Program-made: the position numbers and the translations under genes | Shown here: piece by piece, positions 1 to 8,756 of the stretch | How the letters are laid out: every line of letters begins with the position of its first letter | Position numbering within the stretch: the stretch's first letter is position 1 | Assembly (NCBI GenBank): GCA_003159055.1 | Contig: PMLH01000584.1 | Span: forward strand, 252-26,088 | Direction: 5' to 3' | DNA: 25,837 nt | Source of the DNA: Myxococcales bacterium | Lineage (GTDB): Bacteria; Myxococcota; Polyangia; Fen-1088 | Notes under the pieces: generated by a model | The model's database searches: none | What the model was told of the DNA's origin: nothing | What the model saw: only the letters and a program-made list of their open reading frames with translations

Positions 1-1048
1 ACTTCGTGTAGTACTGGGCGTACGCCGTGAGGGTTGCAGAGTCGCTCTTCATATTGCCGCCATCGAAATAGGACGGCTTCTTGGCGTTTCCGCTGCTCCC
101 CATGATGTCTTTCTTGTATCCGGTCTTCATCCAAACCGGGGGTGTCCAGGGGCTGGCCCAAAAGCGGATGTCGGGCCTCACCGCCAACGCCGCTTTGATG
201 TAGGGGATCAGCTTCTGGCCGTCCCTGTCGAGGGAGAACTTGCTGAGCGACGTGTCGGCAGGGGGCCGATTGGACTCGCTGCTGTCGGGAGTGACGTCGG
301 TTCCGCTGTCGCCGAGCGTGTAGCGGTCCATAGCGTAGTCGCTAGCCCCGATGGGAATTCGTCCGATGGCAAAGCGCGCCCCATCGGCGCCGAAGAGGAG
401 GTTGATGGCCTCCGTCTGCAAGGCCGGGGTGGAAAGCTGGTTCCAGCCCATCTCGTTGAAGCATCCACCAAAGCCTTCCCAGCTCTGGGCCGTGGAAGTG
501 TCATTGACGGTCACGTCCGCCGTCCCGCTCGTCGTCTCGGTCCAAGTTCCGGTGGTCGTCCAAGTGCCGTTGGTGGAAGTAGCAAGCGCCGTCGAAGGGG
601 TTGTGGTCCCCCCTGTGGCGGACGCTCCACCTGAACCTTTCGTGCCGCCATTCTCGGCGCCGCCTGAACCCGTCGTCCCTCCGACCGCGCCGCCTGTTCC
701 TGCTCCACCGTTGCCCGTCGCACCGCCGTTCGCATTGCCTGCCGAACCACCGGCCGCCTTGCCACCTGCGCCGCCATTCCCTGTCGCGCCGCCGCTCGCC
801 GAGCTGCCATTGCCGGTCGCACCGCCGCTCGCATTGCCTGCCGAGCCACCGGCCGCCTTGCCGCCCGCGCCGCTGGTGTCGGTCGTGCCACCATTGCCGG
901 TTGTGCCGCCGTTTGACGAACCGCCCGAACTGGTAACGGTGCTACCGCCTGAGCCACCCTGCGATGGGGCGGTGTTTGACCCCGATCCGCAGGCCGCGAA
1001 GAGGACGGCGATTCCAATACTCGTGATCGATTGATGTGCTTTGTTCAT
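1..1048 (-). CDS. GH30-family glycoside hydrolase lipoprotein (partial, 3' end outside window)
   Basis: My translation of the minus strand from ATG at 1048-1046 stays open to the window edge (349 codons). It starts with a lipoprotein signal (lipobox LFAAC, Cys20), followed by about 125 residues of Gly/Ser/Thr/Asn-rich linker. The linker contains a 33-residue (99-bp) duplication, copies around + strand 731-790 and 830-890. After it comes a clear GH30 start: WEGFGGCFNEMGWNQL, then RIPIGASDYAMDRYTLGD, SLDRDGQKLIPYIKAAL and FWASPWTPPVWMKT. These are the entry strands of the GH30 beta-glucosidase/beta-1,6-glucanase/glucosylceramidase barrel. The two catalytic glutamates lie downstream and are not in the window, so activity cannot be judged. 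The protein probably sits at the cell surface and cuts beta-linked glucans or related glycans. The family call is strong; the substrate is inferred. Confidence 0.88.
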   Translation of the reverse strand, partial: MNKAHQSITSIGIAVLFAACGSGSNTAPSQGGSGGSTVTSSGGSSNGGTTGNGGTTDTSGAGGKAAGGSAGNASGGATGNGSSASGGATGNGGAGGKAAGGSAGNANGGATGNGGAGTGGAVGGTTGSGGAENGGTKGSGGASATGGTTTPSTALATSTNGTWTTTGTWTETTSGTADVTVNDTSTAQSWEGFGGCFNEMGWNQLSTPALQTEAINLLFGADGARFAIGRIPIGASDYAMDRYTLGDSGTDVTPDSSESNRPPADTSLSKFSLDRDGQKLIPYIKAALAVRPDIRFWASPWTPPVWMKTGYKKDIMGSSGNAKKPSYFDGGNMKSDSATLTAYAQYYTK

Positions 1049-1384
1049 TGCAGTATCTTCGTCGAAGAGAGCGTCCGCTCGCTCGTGGCTGCACTGCGCG
1101 CAACGTACCGATTGCATTGTTCTAGCCGGTAGTCTTTAGCCAACGACGCAACAGTCTGTCCACCTAGTGACAGCACTCCGAAAAGTGTTTCAGGGATAAT
1201 TCAGATAGTGAACCACAACTACGCCGCCGCCTTCGTGCCGCAACCGGGACTTTCCGTGACCATCCCCCTCGCGTAAGCACCCACCAAGGCCACCCTGGTC
1301 TCCCCCGACCTGCCCGCCGATCAGCCCGCGCAAATCGGCAAAAAGTGCGATGAGTGCGGCACGCAAAAGAACTATCATCGAGGC
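1049..1384. other. Divergent intergenic region between the GH30 and GH16 genes
   Basis: This 336-bp gap separates two divergently transcribed secreted glycosidases and must hold both promoters unless they are transcribed from elsewhere. Short reading frames cross it, but none has a convincing start, signal or composition. I saw no confident -10/-35 pair, no operator repeat and no terminator. The plus-strand gene has a GAGG only one base before its ATG, which is unusually close for a ribosome binding site. Confidence 0.5.
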
Positions 1385-2626
1385 ATGGATCTTCTGAAGC
1401 CGAGATTCGCGCCAGCCTTGCTCTTCGCATTGGTTTCGGCTGGGCTTTCTGCCTGCGCCTCAGGAGAATCCGGCGGCCGCCCCGCGAGCGGAGGGTCGGG
1501 CTCCGGTGGGCAATCGGCAAGCGGGGGCGTCACGGCGAGCGGGGGCACCGACGCCAGCAGCGGCGCGGGCGGCGCCCTACCCACCGGCGGCTCGTCCACG
1601 ACCGGCGGGACCGGCGCCAGCAGCGGCGCGGGCGGCGCCCTACCCACCGGCGGCTCGTCCGCGACCGGCGGTAGGAGCTCCAGCACTGGTGCCGGTGGTC
1701 AGTTGCCCACCGGCGGTGTCATCGCAAGCGGCGGGACCCGCGCCGGCGGTGGCGCGGGTGGCACGCTTCCGACCGGCGGCTCGCCCGGGAGCGGCGGCGG
1801 TCAGGGATCCGGGGGGGCGCCAGGCACGGGAGGGACTCCCAGCGGTGGCGGCGCGGCGGCGGGTGGCGCGACGGGAAGCGGGGGAGAGGTCTCTTCCGCC
1901 AAGTGCCCGGACACGACGTGGAAGCTGGTCTGGGGCGACGACTTCGAAGGATCCTCCGGCGCGGCCGCCGATGGCAGCAAGTGGACCTACGACACCGGCC
2001 CCAACTGGTACAATGGCGAGCTTCAGGACTATACCTCCGGCACGACCAACGCCTCGCTGGATGGAAACGGCAACCTGGTCATCGAGGCGCGCAAGGAGGC
2101 CCGCGAAGGCAAGCAGTACACCTCCGCGCGCCTGAAGACCGAGGGCAAGAAGACCTTCACCTACGGGCGGTTCGAGGGCCGCATGAAGCTGCCGTACGGC
2201 CAGGGAATGTGGCCGGCCTTCTGGCTGCTGGGAGGTAACTCGTGGCCTAACACCGGCGAGATCGACATCATGGAAAACCTCGGGCGCGAGCCGTCGATCG
2301 CGCACGGGACCATGCATGGCCCCGGCTATTCCGGCTCGGCCGGACCCACGGCCTCTTACACCCTTCCCGGCGGCGCCAAGTTCTCCGACGACTTTCACGT
2401 CTTCGCCATCGAGTGGGAAACCAATGCCATCCGCTGGTACGTCGACGGCAACCTCTATTCGACCAAGACTCCGGCCGACATCAAGGGCAACACCTGGGTC
2501 TTCGATCATGGATTCTTCTTCATCTTGAACCTGGCGGTTGGAGGCGACTGGCCGGGCGCTCCCGACGACACCACGGTTTTCCCGCAGAAGATGCTGATCG
2601 ATTACGTCCACGTCTGCCAGAAGTAG
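1385..2626 (+). CDS. GH16-family laminarinase-like endo-beta-1,3-glucanase lipoprotein
   Basis: The protein has 413 residues. Residues 1-24 are a lipoprotein signal ending in LSAC (Cys24). Residues 25-175 are a Gly/Ser-rich linker, and residues 180-413 are a complete GH16 domain. The catalytic signature GEIDIMEN gives Glu292 (nucleophile), Asp294 and Glu297 (acid/base). Flanking blocks RFEGRMKLP, WPAFWLLG, HVFAIEWE, IRWYVDG and FFFILNLAVGGDWPG are typical of bacterial laminarinases and lichenases. All key residues are present, so the enzyme should be active, hydrolysing beta-1,3- (or mixed beta-1,3/1,4-) glucans such as fungal or algal wall polymers at the cell surface. It is divergent from the GH30 lipoprotein, which suggests a shared polysaccharide-attack role. 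The exact substrate is inference. Confidence 0.93.
   Translation: MDLLKPRFAPALLFALVSAGLSACASGESGGRPASGGSGSGGQSASGGVTASGGTDASSGAGGALPTGGSSTTGGTGASSGAGGALPTGGSSATGGRSSSTGAGGQLPTGGVIASGGTRAGGGAGGTLPTGGSPGSGGGQGSGGAPGTGGTPSGGGAAAGGATGSGGEVSSAKCPDTTWKLVWGDDFEGSSGAAADGSKWTYDTGPNWYNGELQDYTSGTTNASLDGNGNLVIEARKEAREGKQYTSARLKTEGKKTFTYGRFEGRMKLPYGQGMWPAFWLLGGNSWPNTGEIDIMENLGREPSIAHGTMHGPGYSGSAGPTASYTLPGGAKFSDDFHVFAIEWETNAIRWYVDGNLYSTKTPADIKGNTWVFDHGFFFILNLAVGGDWPGAPDDTTVFPQKMLIDYVHVCQK
1547..1798 (+). repeat. Four tandem 63-bp (21-residue) repeats in the GH16 linker
   Basis: Residues 55-138 of the GH16 lipoprotein are four consecutive 21-residue units, each built around GAGG-x-LPTGG and ending in GG. 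The first two are nearly identical at DNA level (1547-1609 and 1610-1672), indicating recent duplication; units three and four have diverged. The repeat lengthens the flexible tether between lipid anchor and catalytic domain and is likely to vary in copy number between strains. Confidence 0.9.
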
Positions 2627-2872
2627 CATCGATTCATGCCATGTCCGTCGGCAAGCGGAGCTCGGCGACCGATCCGCCGCCCTCGCGAGGGAATAGCGAC
2701 AGATCGCCCCGCGCTGCCGGTCAAGGGCGCGCGCGATGGTCAGGCCCAGCTGGGTAGAGGGCTTGCACGGCCTCCCCCTGCGGACCATCGCATCGCTGTC
2801 CATAAAGAATCCGCGCGCGTGTAGATCCCGGAGTCAGGCGCGGGCTCACAGGGTAAATGCCCAACCGACTCT

Positions 2873-4462
2873 TCAGCGGGTGACGGATCGCAACTGACAG
2901 TCCAATTGCCATCCGCCCACGGCCGCGGCGAATCCGTGCTCACGATGGGTGGTCCATCGCTCGACTTGATCGTCACCCTGGCGAACGAGAAAGCAATCGT
3001 AGCCATCCGTGCCGCACGATGGACAGGACGCCGCCGGATCCCACGCGAGGTTCATCGGAGCCGCCGATACGTCGGAGGACATTCTTCCCTTTACTGGTAT
3101 GTTCCAGAAGCGGAGTGGAAACGAATCGGTGAGCACACCGCCGCGGACGGCCTGGCCGTATGCACCGAAATGCGTGTACGGGCGGGAACGCATGACTGCT
3201 CCCGCCGAATCGTCGGTCAGCTGCGCGATCTGGGGCCGCTGTGGGAGCATTGCCAGTACGGCATCGAACTCTCTAGCTTCACGATCGAATAGCAAGAGAT
3301 GCCATCCCGCATTGGCGATCGCCACCGCGGCAAGCACGGCAGGGAGGAGCTTCGCGAGTGTTCGTGCCTTCGCATAGTCGCATCCCGAGACGGCGAACGG
3401 CACGAGCATCGCCGAAATCAGGACGTGGCGGAAACTAATGAACTTGGCGGTCGGAGTCGCGACCGGCAGCAAGAAGTACCCAGCAAGATTCACGATGATC
3501 AGAATGTAGCTTGCACGCTCGTGAACGCCGAGCCGCCGCCAACGACCCAAGGTCAATGGAAGGCTACGCCAAACGAGGGCGAGCGTGACGAGTACCCACC
3601 CAGCGAGAATGAAGTCCTCTGATCTGTCCCTGTAGCCACCCAGGATCGAGTGACCAATTTCTCGCAACCTAAGCTGAAAGGGTTGCCACTGCACGCCGCC
3701 AAAGCCGGGAGCCTTCGCGGCCAAGATGCCCCACGTACCCAAGGCGATCACTCCCGGGACGAACCAAGGCGCGCGCGACAACAACTTGCGGCGTTCCCCT
3801 GCAAGCAGCCAGGCAAGGAAGTAGAGCGACAGAAGCGCCAAACCATAGACGTGCGTTGCGGCCGAAAGCAAAGACAGGCCAGCGACACGCCAGCCCTTGC
3901 CCCTGGACCATGGCCCAACCAGCTCGGACAGGGCGATGAAGGCAAGGCCCACGCCGAGATTGAAGTGAATGAATCCCCAAAAGAAGCCGCGATTGTAGAG
4001 CAGCGGCAGCGCCAACAACGTAAGCGCCAAAGGTTTCCTGAGCGCACGCAAGGTCAGCAACACGCCAAGCGGGTACGACAGGGTGGCGACGAAAACCGTG
4101 ATACGAAGGGCCCAGTGAAGCGGCACGAGGAAGGAGAGGCCCATGGCCAGAAAGTAGGGAAGCACATACAGAGTCCGGTCCCAAGCCCAGTCGTAATACG
4201 ACCTAAAGCCGTAGGCGGGGTCATCCATGTGTCGCATGATCGATACAATTGCCTCGTGTTGCGGCAGGTCGGTCATCGGCAAATACTTGAACGCGAGGCA
4301 CGGCAGCGAGGAAATCAGGCACACCACCAGCATGGCGCCGAACATCCAGCGCGGCTCGTCGGTTGCAGCCGCTTCGGGCCGGCTGTGGGTAGAGACCAAA
4401 CAGGCCACAGTCAACCACGCTACCACAATCCCTCCGCCGAGCTTGTCTCGCCGGCAAGCCAT
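2873..4462 (-). CDS. Polytopic membrane protein, GT-C glycosyltransferase-like
   Basis: The protein has 529 residues and about ten hydrophobic segments. The first are near residues 10-25 and 40-60. The loop after the second contains MTDLPQHEA. An Asp/Pro/His loop after an early helix is characteristic of GT-C fold transferases that use lipid-linked sugars (PMT/GT39-like), so a membrane mannosyl- or glucosyl-transferase is plausible, but no specific family was recognised. The C-terminal 100 residues are hydrophilic and include a Cys-x-x-Cys pair (SCPSCG), probably on the periplasmic side. The gene converges on the GH16 gene (246-bp gap, nothing distinctive in it) and is divergent from the hydrolase gene. 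The start at 4462 is the longest option; an internal Met near residue 40 is also possible. Confidence 0.75.
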   Translation of the reverse strand: MACRRDKLGGGIVVAWLTVACLVSTHSRPEAAATDEPRWMFGAMLVVCLISSLPCLAFKYLPMTDLPQHEAIVSIMRHMDDPAYGFRSYYDWAWDRTLYVLPYFLAMGLSFLVPLHWALRITVFVATLSYPLGVLLTLRALRKPLALTLLALPLLYNRGFFWGFIHFNLGVGLAFIALSELVGPWSRGKGWRVAGLSLLSAATHVYGLALLSLYFLAWLLAGERRKLLSRAPWFVPGVIALGTWGILAAKAPGFGGVQWQPFQLRLREIGHSILGGYRDRSEDFILAGWVLVTLALVWRSLPLTLGRWRRLGVHERASYILIIVNLAGYFLLPVATPTAKFISFRHVLISAMLVPFAVSGCDYAKARTLAKLLPAVLAAVAIANAGWHLLLFDREAREFDAVLAMLPQRPQIAQLTDDSAGAVMRSRPYTHFGAYGQAVRGGVLTDSFPLRFWNIPVKGRMSSDVSAAPMNLAWDPAASCPSCGTDGYDCFLVRQGDDQVERWTTHREHGFAAAVGGWQLDCQLRSVTR

Positions 4463-4691
4463 CGTTCACACCGGGCTGCCGCATCTGCTCTTGCGAACGG
4501 TATTCAGCATGTGGGTTCACGAGCTAGCGGCTTGGATGTGTGGGAGGTTCGCTTTTCCAGGACCGTGGTTCACGCCGGTGGGGGCGCAGCGAACGTGGAT
4601 GGTTGTGGTCCTGCTTGCGGGCTATGGCGTTTTTCGTTGCTGGCTATCCTTTGGGCTTGCGCCTGGGGCGCGCTGCGGAAGAAGATGCATC

Positions 4692-5438
4692 GTGAACCGT
4701 CGGCGTCGGCACCTCGTGATGGCTGCTCTCATGGTGGGGACGGGAGTCGCCTGTTGGCTGCCCTGGCAGACACGCCTGCAGGTCCTGCGTAAAGGCGGCA
4801 AGGGGCCACCCAATTTCGTGCTCCTTCACGGTTACGGTTCGGCGGCCGAACATTGGTTGCCCTTTGCCCAGACCATTCCCTTTCCGTCTGTCGGGCAATT
4901 TCTGTTTCCGCAGGCACCGGAAATGGTCGCGCGCAAGGATGGTCTGCTCGATGGCCGCGCCTGGTGGGATCTGGATCTGGCGGCGCACCGGCGGGTAGGG
5001 AAGCTCGGCGTTGATTTGACCAACGAGGATCCGGCCGGGCTACGGCGAGCCGCGAAGCTCGTGCGCAGATCGCTTTCCCGCGAGGGAAACTCCACGGCAC
5101 ACCCATTCGTCCTGGGTGGATTTTCCCAGGGAGCCATGGTTGCCTGCGAGATCGCCTTTTCTTCGGACGAACCCCTGGCTGCATTGGTGATTTTGTCGGG
5201 GACGCCCCTCGACCGGCCGGGCTGGCGTCCACGCATGGCGACGCGAAAGGGGATGCCGGTCTTCATGTCGCACGGACGCGCCGACAACATCTTGCCCTTC
5301 GATTTGGCCGAACGCCTTTACGCGGATCTTATTGCCGCGGGGTTGACGGTGACGTTCGTTTCATTCGACGGTGGTCACGAGATCCCCGAGGCGGTCGTCA
5401 CGGCCTTGGGCGAGTTCCTTGCGCGCACCAGGCGTTGA
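4692..5438 (+). CDS. Membrane-anchored alpha/beta hydrolase, phospholipase/carboxylesterase type
   Basis: The body is a compact alpha/beta hydrolase of the Abhydrolase_2 (carboxylesterase/lysophospholipase) type. It has the oxyanion strand FVLLHGYGS, the nucleophile elbow GGFSQGAM (Ser145), an acid in HGRADNILPF (Asp198) and a base in DGGHEIP (His229). I chose GTG 4692 because GGAAGAAG lies 7 bases upstream and because it gives a clean anchor: NRRRR, then a hydrophobic stretch ending GTGVAC, perhaps a lipobox. An in-frame ATG at 4509 would add about 60 residues with another hydrophobic segment and cannot be excluded. All catalytic residues are present. It probably hydrolyses an ester outside the cytoplasmic membrane; the substrate is unknown. 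Confidence 0.85.
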   Translation: MNRRRRHLVMAALMVGTGVACWLPWQTRLQVLRKGGKGPPNFVLLHGYGSAAEHWLPFAQTIPFPSVGQFLFPQAPEMVARKDGLLDGRAWWDLDLAAHRRVGKLGVDLTNEDPAGLRRAAKLVRRSLSREGNSTAHPFVLGGFSQGAMVACEIAFSSDEPLAALVILSGTPLDRPGWRPRMATRKGMPVFMSHGRADNILPFDLAERLYADLIAAGLTVTFVSFDGGHEIPEAVVTALGEFLARTRR

Positions 5439-5523
5439 AGAAAATTTGGTCGGTCGATCACTGTCCAACGTCGAACCTTCTTCGGCGTAGACTCGTCCGG
5501 ATGTTCCAGAAACGTTCCATTCG

Positions 5524-6135
5524 ATGGTCGCGGCGAGCCGCGGAGCGCGCTTTTCCCGCCATGCTCTGCTTAGCCGGCGTGGCGGATTGCGCGCGAGCCG
5601 GCGTTGGTGGAATTTTCTGGCAAAGAGACCCCTGGCCGCCGTGGTCGACTTTCCACCACCGTCGGGAACCGAGTGGGCGAAGGACTATCAAATCCACTAC
5701 GGTTGCTTCGACCGGCCCACCCCGTTGCCCACCTGTGTGCCTGGGGCGAAGGGAGAGCCCTGGGCGTCCCTGGCCGTCAAGGCCGCACAGCTCGCAGGCC
5801 AGAGCATTGCGGTGCGGGACCGGCTGGTCGTCGGGCCAATTACCTCGGACGTGAGCTACCGGGAACACACGTACCGCGGCAACGTCGAAACCTCTATCCT
5901 ATCCCAAACCCGGGCGCTGGCGCTGGGCGAGGGAAAGCAGCGCCTTCCCGTCTTCGAGCGCCTTCCCGGCTTCCGCGAGCGGGGGAGATTCTCATGCAGC
6001 GGCGACGAATCGCGCCTCTGTTGCAAGACGCAAGCCTTCGGACAACTGGTTGTTGCTACTGGGAAGCTCAGCGGCTCGAAGGCCGTCGGTTGGGATCTCA
6101 GGTCGGCCGAGATCTGCGAGGTTCCGGGCGAGTAA
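5524..6135 (+). CDS. Hypothetical Cys-containing protein, 5' end uncertain
   Basis: No family was recognised. From about 5640 onward this frame has strong G/C bias at third codon positions and reads as a soluble domain with paired cysteines (CFDRPTPLPTC, FSCSGDESRLCC, a final EICE-like segment), suggesting an exported disulfide-bonded protein. The listed ATG at 5524 has no clear ribosome binding site and yields an Arg-rich, non-signal N-terminus. In another frame, ATG 5501 opens a more signal-like start (basic residues, then AFPAMLCLAGVADCARA) that would join this frame near 5600-5640 only through a one-base shift. Either the start is poorly placed or the 5' end is frameshifted. It follows the hydrolase gene by under 100 bp on the same strand. 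Confidence 0.6.
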   Translation: MVAASRGARFSRHALLSRRGGLRASRRWWNFLAKRPLAAVVDFPPPSGTEWAKDYQIHYGCFDRPTPLPTCVPGAKGEPWASLAVKAAQLAGQSIAVRDRLVVGPITSDVSYREHTYRGNVETSILSQTRALALGEGKQRLPVFERLPGFRERGRFSCSGDESRLCCKTQAFGQLVVATGKLSGSKAVGWDLRSAEICEVPGE

Positions 6136-6160
6136 AGCCAGCGGAGTGTTGCGGTGGCTA

Positions 6161-6179
6161 TCGGCAGCATTTCTGCCGA
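6161..6179. terminator. Hairpin between convergent genes, possible bidirectional terminator
   Basis: A perfect 7-bp inverted repeat, TCGGCAG and CTGCCGA, surrounds a 5-base loop. It lies in the 79-bp gap between two convergent genes, the expected position for a shared terminator. There is no T-rich tail on either strand, so intrinsic termination is uncertain. Confidence 0.35.
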
Positions 6180-6214
6180 GCGCGCGAGCAAGCGTCGGAG
6201 GTCGGTTCGGTACT

Positions 6215-6595
6215 CTAGGCCCGAATTGAAACGACTTCGGTAGCCAGGCTGGCCAGGGCATTGAGACTGCGACGCTGCCAGCAGATCGACGAATTCGATA
6301 CGATGACGATGCGGTATTGCCCCGGAGCCGGCTGCTCCTGCACGGCACAGGCCCACCACACGAACGATTTGAGGCACGAGGAATTCATGAACTCGAGCTG
6401 GCGCACGTCGACGGTGACTTCCTCGGCTAAGCAACGCTGGGCTTCGGCATGCACGTTGCGCAGGAATTGGTCGAGCAGACTCGTGGCCATCAGGTCGGCG
6501 GTTCCCGTAAGGCTGACTTGGATGCTTCGGTCACGGGCGCTGGCGTGCGCGGTGAAGTCGGTTCCTTTCGTCGTTTCCGACCAATCATGACTCAT
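6215..6595 (-). CDS. STAS-domain protein, anti-sigma antagonist-like partner switch
   Basis: The protein has 126 residues from ATG 6595-6593. This start overlaps the upstream HATPase stop as ATGA and has GAGGAGA 8 bases before it, so it is preferred over an upstream GTG/ATG. The core VTVDVRQLEFMNSSCLKSFVWW matches the STAS-fold switch helix, in which a Ser at the N-terminus of the helix is phosphorylated by a HATPase kinase and dephosphorylated by a PP2C phosphatase (SpoIIAA/RsbV logic). The wording FMNSSCLKSF resembles a subgroup found next to SpoIIE phosphatases in cyanobacteria and proteobacteria. Kinase (6592-7092) and phosphatase (7236-8753) are adjacent, making a complete three-part module. 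The downstream target is not visible. Confidence 0.85.
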   Translation of the reverse strand: MSHDWSETTKGTDFTAHASARDRSIQVSLTGTADLMATSLLDQFLRNVHAEAQRCLAEEVTVDVRQLEFMNSSCLKSFVWWACAVQEQPAPGQYRIVIVSNSSICWQRRSLNALASLATEVVSIRA

Positions 6596-7092
6596 GCGGA
6601 CGGTCTCCTCGTGGGCAAGCAACTCGCGACGACGGTCACCATGGTTCCCTCAACCTCGAGAGATAGGTCGAGCTCTCCTTCGGCCCGAATACGCACCAGC
6701 CCCAACCCTGACTCTCCCTGGACGTCGGCCGTCCTTCGCATCATGGATTGGTACAGCGTGAGGGGGTCGTCGCTCGATTGGATTTCGGAAACGCAGGCGC
6801 GTAGACGCGCAAGGCGCTCGGGCGTGGTCTGGTTGGTGAGACTGATGTTGGCGCCCGCGCCGTTTGGTTCGAAATGGACGGTCAGGTTCGTCTTGTCACC
6901 TACCGCGTACTTCGCGGCATTCTCGAGCAGCTCGTGCACGGCAAGCGATACGCGGAAGACCGCGTCGGAGTCGCCCACGATCTTCTCGAAGGCCTCCTCC
7001 ACGAATCGCCGGACGACCGACACCATGCGCGGCCTGGGCTGTATCTGCAGGCCAAATCTCAGAGTCGTGCTTTCTTGCATGGCGATTCGCAC
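6592..7092 (-). CDS. HATPase-domain anti-sigma-like Ser/Thr kinase (RsbW/SpoIIAB type)
   Basis: The protein has 166 residues with a single GHKL ATPase fold. The N-box is VHELLENAAKYA (ATP/Mg binding Asn in LLENAA) and the G-box is GESGLGLVRIRAEGE. The size and single domain fit an anti-sigma-factor-type kinase rather than a histidine kinase, since there is no dimerisation/phosphoacceptor helix. It would phosphorylate the STAS protein encoded immediately downstream, to which it is coupled by a 4-bp ATGA overlap. It is divergent from the SpoIIE phosphatase gene with 143 bp between, so both arms could be co-regulated. Confidence 0.87.
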   Translation of the reverse strand: MRIAMQESTTLRFGLQIQPRPRMVSVVRRFVEEAFEKIVGDSDAVFRVSLAVHELLENAAKYAVGDKTNLTVHFEPNGAGANISLTNQTTPERLARLRACVSEIQSSDDPLTLYQSMMRRTADVQGESGLGLVRIRAEGELDLSLEVEGTMVTVVASCLPTRRPSA

Positions 7093-7235
7093 AAGTCACA
7101 TCGGCGGATCTCGGCTCAACTTGAGCCTTTAGGGCGACCTTCATCCGCAGGGCGTCGACCCGACCACGTCGCAATCCGTCACCTAAACGGTACGGCTCAA
7201 GACTCGATGACCTGCTGCCGAAATGCGACCCTACG

Positions 7236-8753
7236 GTGCGAACCACAGCCCCCATCGCAGGCGCAGCGGTAGACCGCGAAAGCGGATCGGCCGATACGCA
7301 GCCGTTCGAGCTGATGCCGAAAGAGGAGCAGCGGCGAGTCCTGTCGAGCTCGCGTCTGCACGTGGCGCTCACGACCTTCGTCGCCAGCTTGGTGCTAGCG
7401 CTCGCGGTGCTCACGACCCTGCTCATCTCCCACATCTTTGGACAGCTCAACCCGACCATCCGCCAGGATCTCGCATGGAAGGCCGAGCGGGCCGCAATGG
7501 ACATCGCTGGCTCGGGGGAATTGGGCATTCTCCTTGGAGACGCTGCGATAGTCCGCAAGACCTTCGAGCGCTATGGCGTGGACAGCGACGTCACCGCCAT
7601 CATCGCCACTGACATGGCCGGCACGGTGATTGCGAAGCAGGGCGACACGCCGCTGTCGATGGCCGCGCTGACGGCGGGACCGCCGAACCAACTCGGCGTA
7701 GCGGAAGGGGCCTTCCACGCCTGGGCGGCGGCGGTGGTCGAAGGTAAGCCGGTTGGGCGCGTCGCGGTCGTGGTTTCGACGGAGCGGCTCGCGGCCGGCG
7801 AACGGTTGAAGAAACGCATCATGCTCACGCTCGGTACCGGGTGCGTGCTCGGTATCCTGCTCAGCCTGTCCTTCGTCAGATTCTATATCGTCCCGCTCCT
7901 CCGGCTCACCCAGCGCGCATTCGATCGGTTGCGCGAGACGACGCTTGCCATGGTGGCCAAGCAGCGCCTTGAACGCGAGCTGGAAATCGGCGCGCGCATC
8001 CAGACTTGCATCTTGCCCAAGCGGATCCTCGTTCCCGGCCTGGACGTCGCCTCGCAGATGCGTCCGGCCACGGAGGTCGGCGGCGACTATTACGATATCG
8101 TCCCCGCCTCTGACGGTTGCTGGATCGGCATCGGCGACGTCGCTGGCCACGGCTTGACGTCCGGTCTCGTCATGCTGATGGCCCAGAGCGCGATTTACGC
8201 TCTGGTCAACAGCGTGGGGACTCTTTCGCCGCGTGAGATCCTGTGCGACGCCAACCGCCTCCTGTACGAGAACATTCGCCATCGACTCGGCCAGGACCAG
8301 TTCGTCACGTTGTCCCTGCTCCGCTACTTCCGCGATGGCCGCGTCAGCTTCGCAGGCGCTCACGAAGACATGATCGTGTACCGCGCGGACAGCGGCAAGT
8401 GTGAGGTCATCGAGACCGAGGGAGCCTGGCTCGGCGTGAAGGCCGACATCGCCGAGCAGACGCGAGATCGCACCCTGCAACTTCGCGACCGTGACGTGAT
8501 CGTGCTCTACACCGACGGCATCACTGAGGCGATGGACAAGGGCGGTAAACAGCTCGGCTTGCCCCGGCTGGTGGAGATCGTCGAACGCAATGGCGAGCTA
8601 CCGGTAGGCGAGCTGCTCGACTCAATCATCCGCGAGGTCGACGCGTGGATGGACATTCAAAGCGACGACGTGACCGCCCTCGTCGTCCGCTATCAGGCCG
8701 TTCCGCTGCCGGAGCCATACATCACATCCCAGTCCCCACTTGCAGGTGCATGA
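7236..8753 (+). CDS. SpoIIE/RsbU-type PP2C phosphatase with periplasmic sensor
   Basis: The protein has 505 residues. One TM helix lies near residues 42-68, then a periplasmic sensor of about 125 residues, a second TM near 196-222, a short linker helix, and a PP2C_SIG domain at about 265-490. Metal-binding motifs are intact: EVGGDYYD (Asp284), GDVAGHG (Asp301), YTDGITEA (Asp427) and SDDVTALVV (Asp477/478). It should dephosphorylate the phospho-STAS partner when the periplasmic domain detects a ligand or stress. The GTG at 7236 is the longest start; ATG 7314 still keeps TM1 and is possible. It heads a same-strand run with the Cys-rich lipoprotein (3-bp gap), porin and PBP-like genes, which may supply or modulate the signal. 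Confidence 0.92.
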   Translation: MRTTAPIAGAAVDRESGSADTQPFELMPKEEQRRVLSSSRLHVALTTFVASLVLALAVLTTLLISHIFGQLNPTIRQDLAWKAERAAMDIAGSGELGILLGDAAIVRKTFERYGVDSDVTAIIATDMAGTVIAKQGDTPLSMAALTAGPPNQLGVAEGAFHAWAAAVVEGKPVGRVAVVVSTERLAAGERLKKRIMLTLGTGCVLGILLSLSFVRFYIVPLLRLTQRAFDRLRETTLAMVAKQRLERELEIGARIQTCILPKRILVPGLDVASQMRPATEVGGDYYDIVPASDGCWIGIGDVAGHGLTSGLVMLMAQSAIYALVNSVGTLSPREILCDANRLLYENIRHRLGQDQFVTLSLLRYFRDGRVSFAGAHEDMIVYRADSGKCEVIETEGAWLGVKADIAEQTRDRTLQLRDRDVIVLYTDGITEAMDKGGKQLGLPRLVEIVERNGELPVGELLDSIIREVDAWMDIQSDDVTALVVRYQAVPLPEPYITSQSPLAGA

Positions 8754-8756
8754 CCA

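Noticed and set aside
351..1034. Plus-strand Pro-rich frame (EPPAALPPAP repeats)
   Set aside because: It is the complement of the Gly-rich linker of the GH30 lipoprotein; the minus strand carries start codon, lipobox and GH30 motifs.
2680..2691. Perfect 12-bp palindrome CCCTCGCGAGGG between convergent genes
   Set aside because: It has no loop or T-tract to act as a terminator, and GC palindromes of this size occur by chance in such DNA.
1640..2803. Long minus-strand open frame (387 codons) opposite the GH16 gene
   Set aside because: It mirrors the high-GC GH16 frame, starts outside it without a plausible signal or domain, and the plus-strand gene has intact catalytic motifs.
3650..4792. Plus-strand open frame of 380 codons over the GT-C-like gene
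   Set aside because: It is Gln/Arg/His-rich with no domain, antisense to a clear multi-TM protein, and runs into the hydrolase gene in the wrong frame.
7395..8480. Minus-strand open frame of 361 codons opposite the SpoIIE phosphatase
   Set aside because: It is the antisense shadow of a gene with complete PP2C motifs; its composition is typical of reverse-strand high-GC artefacts.
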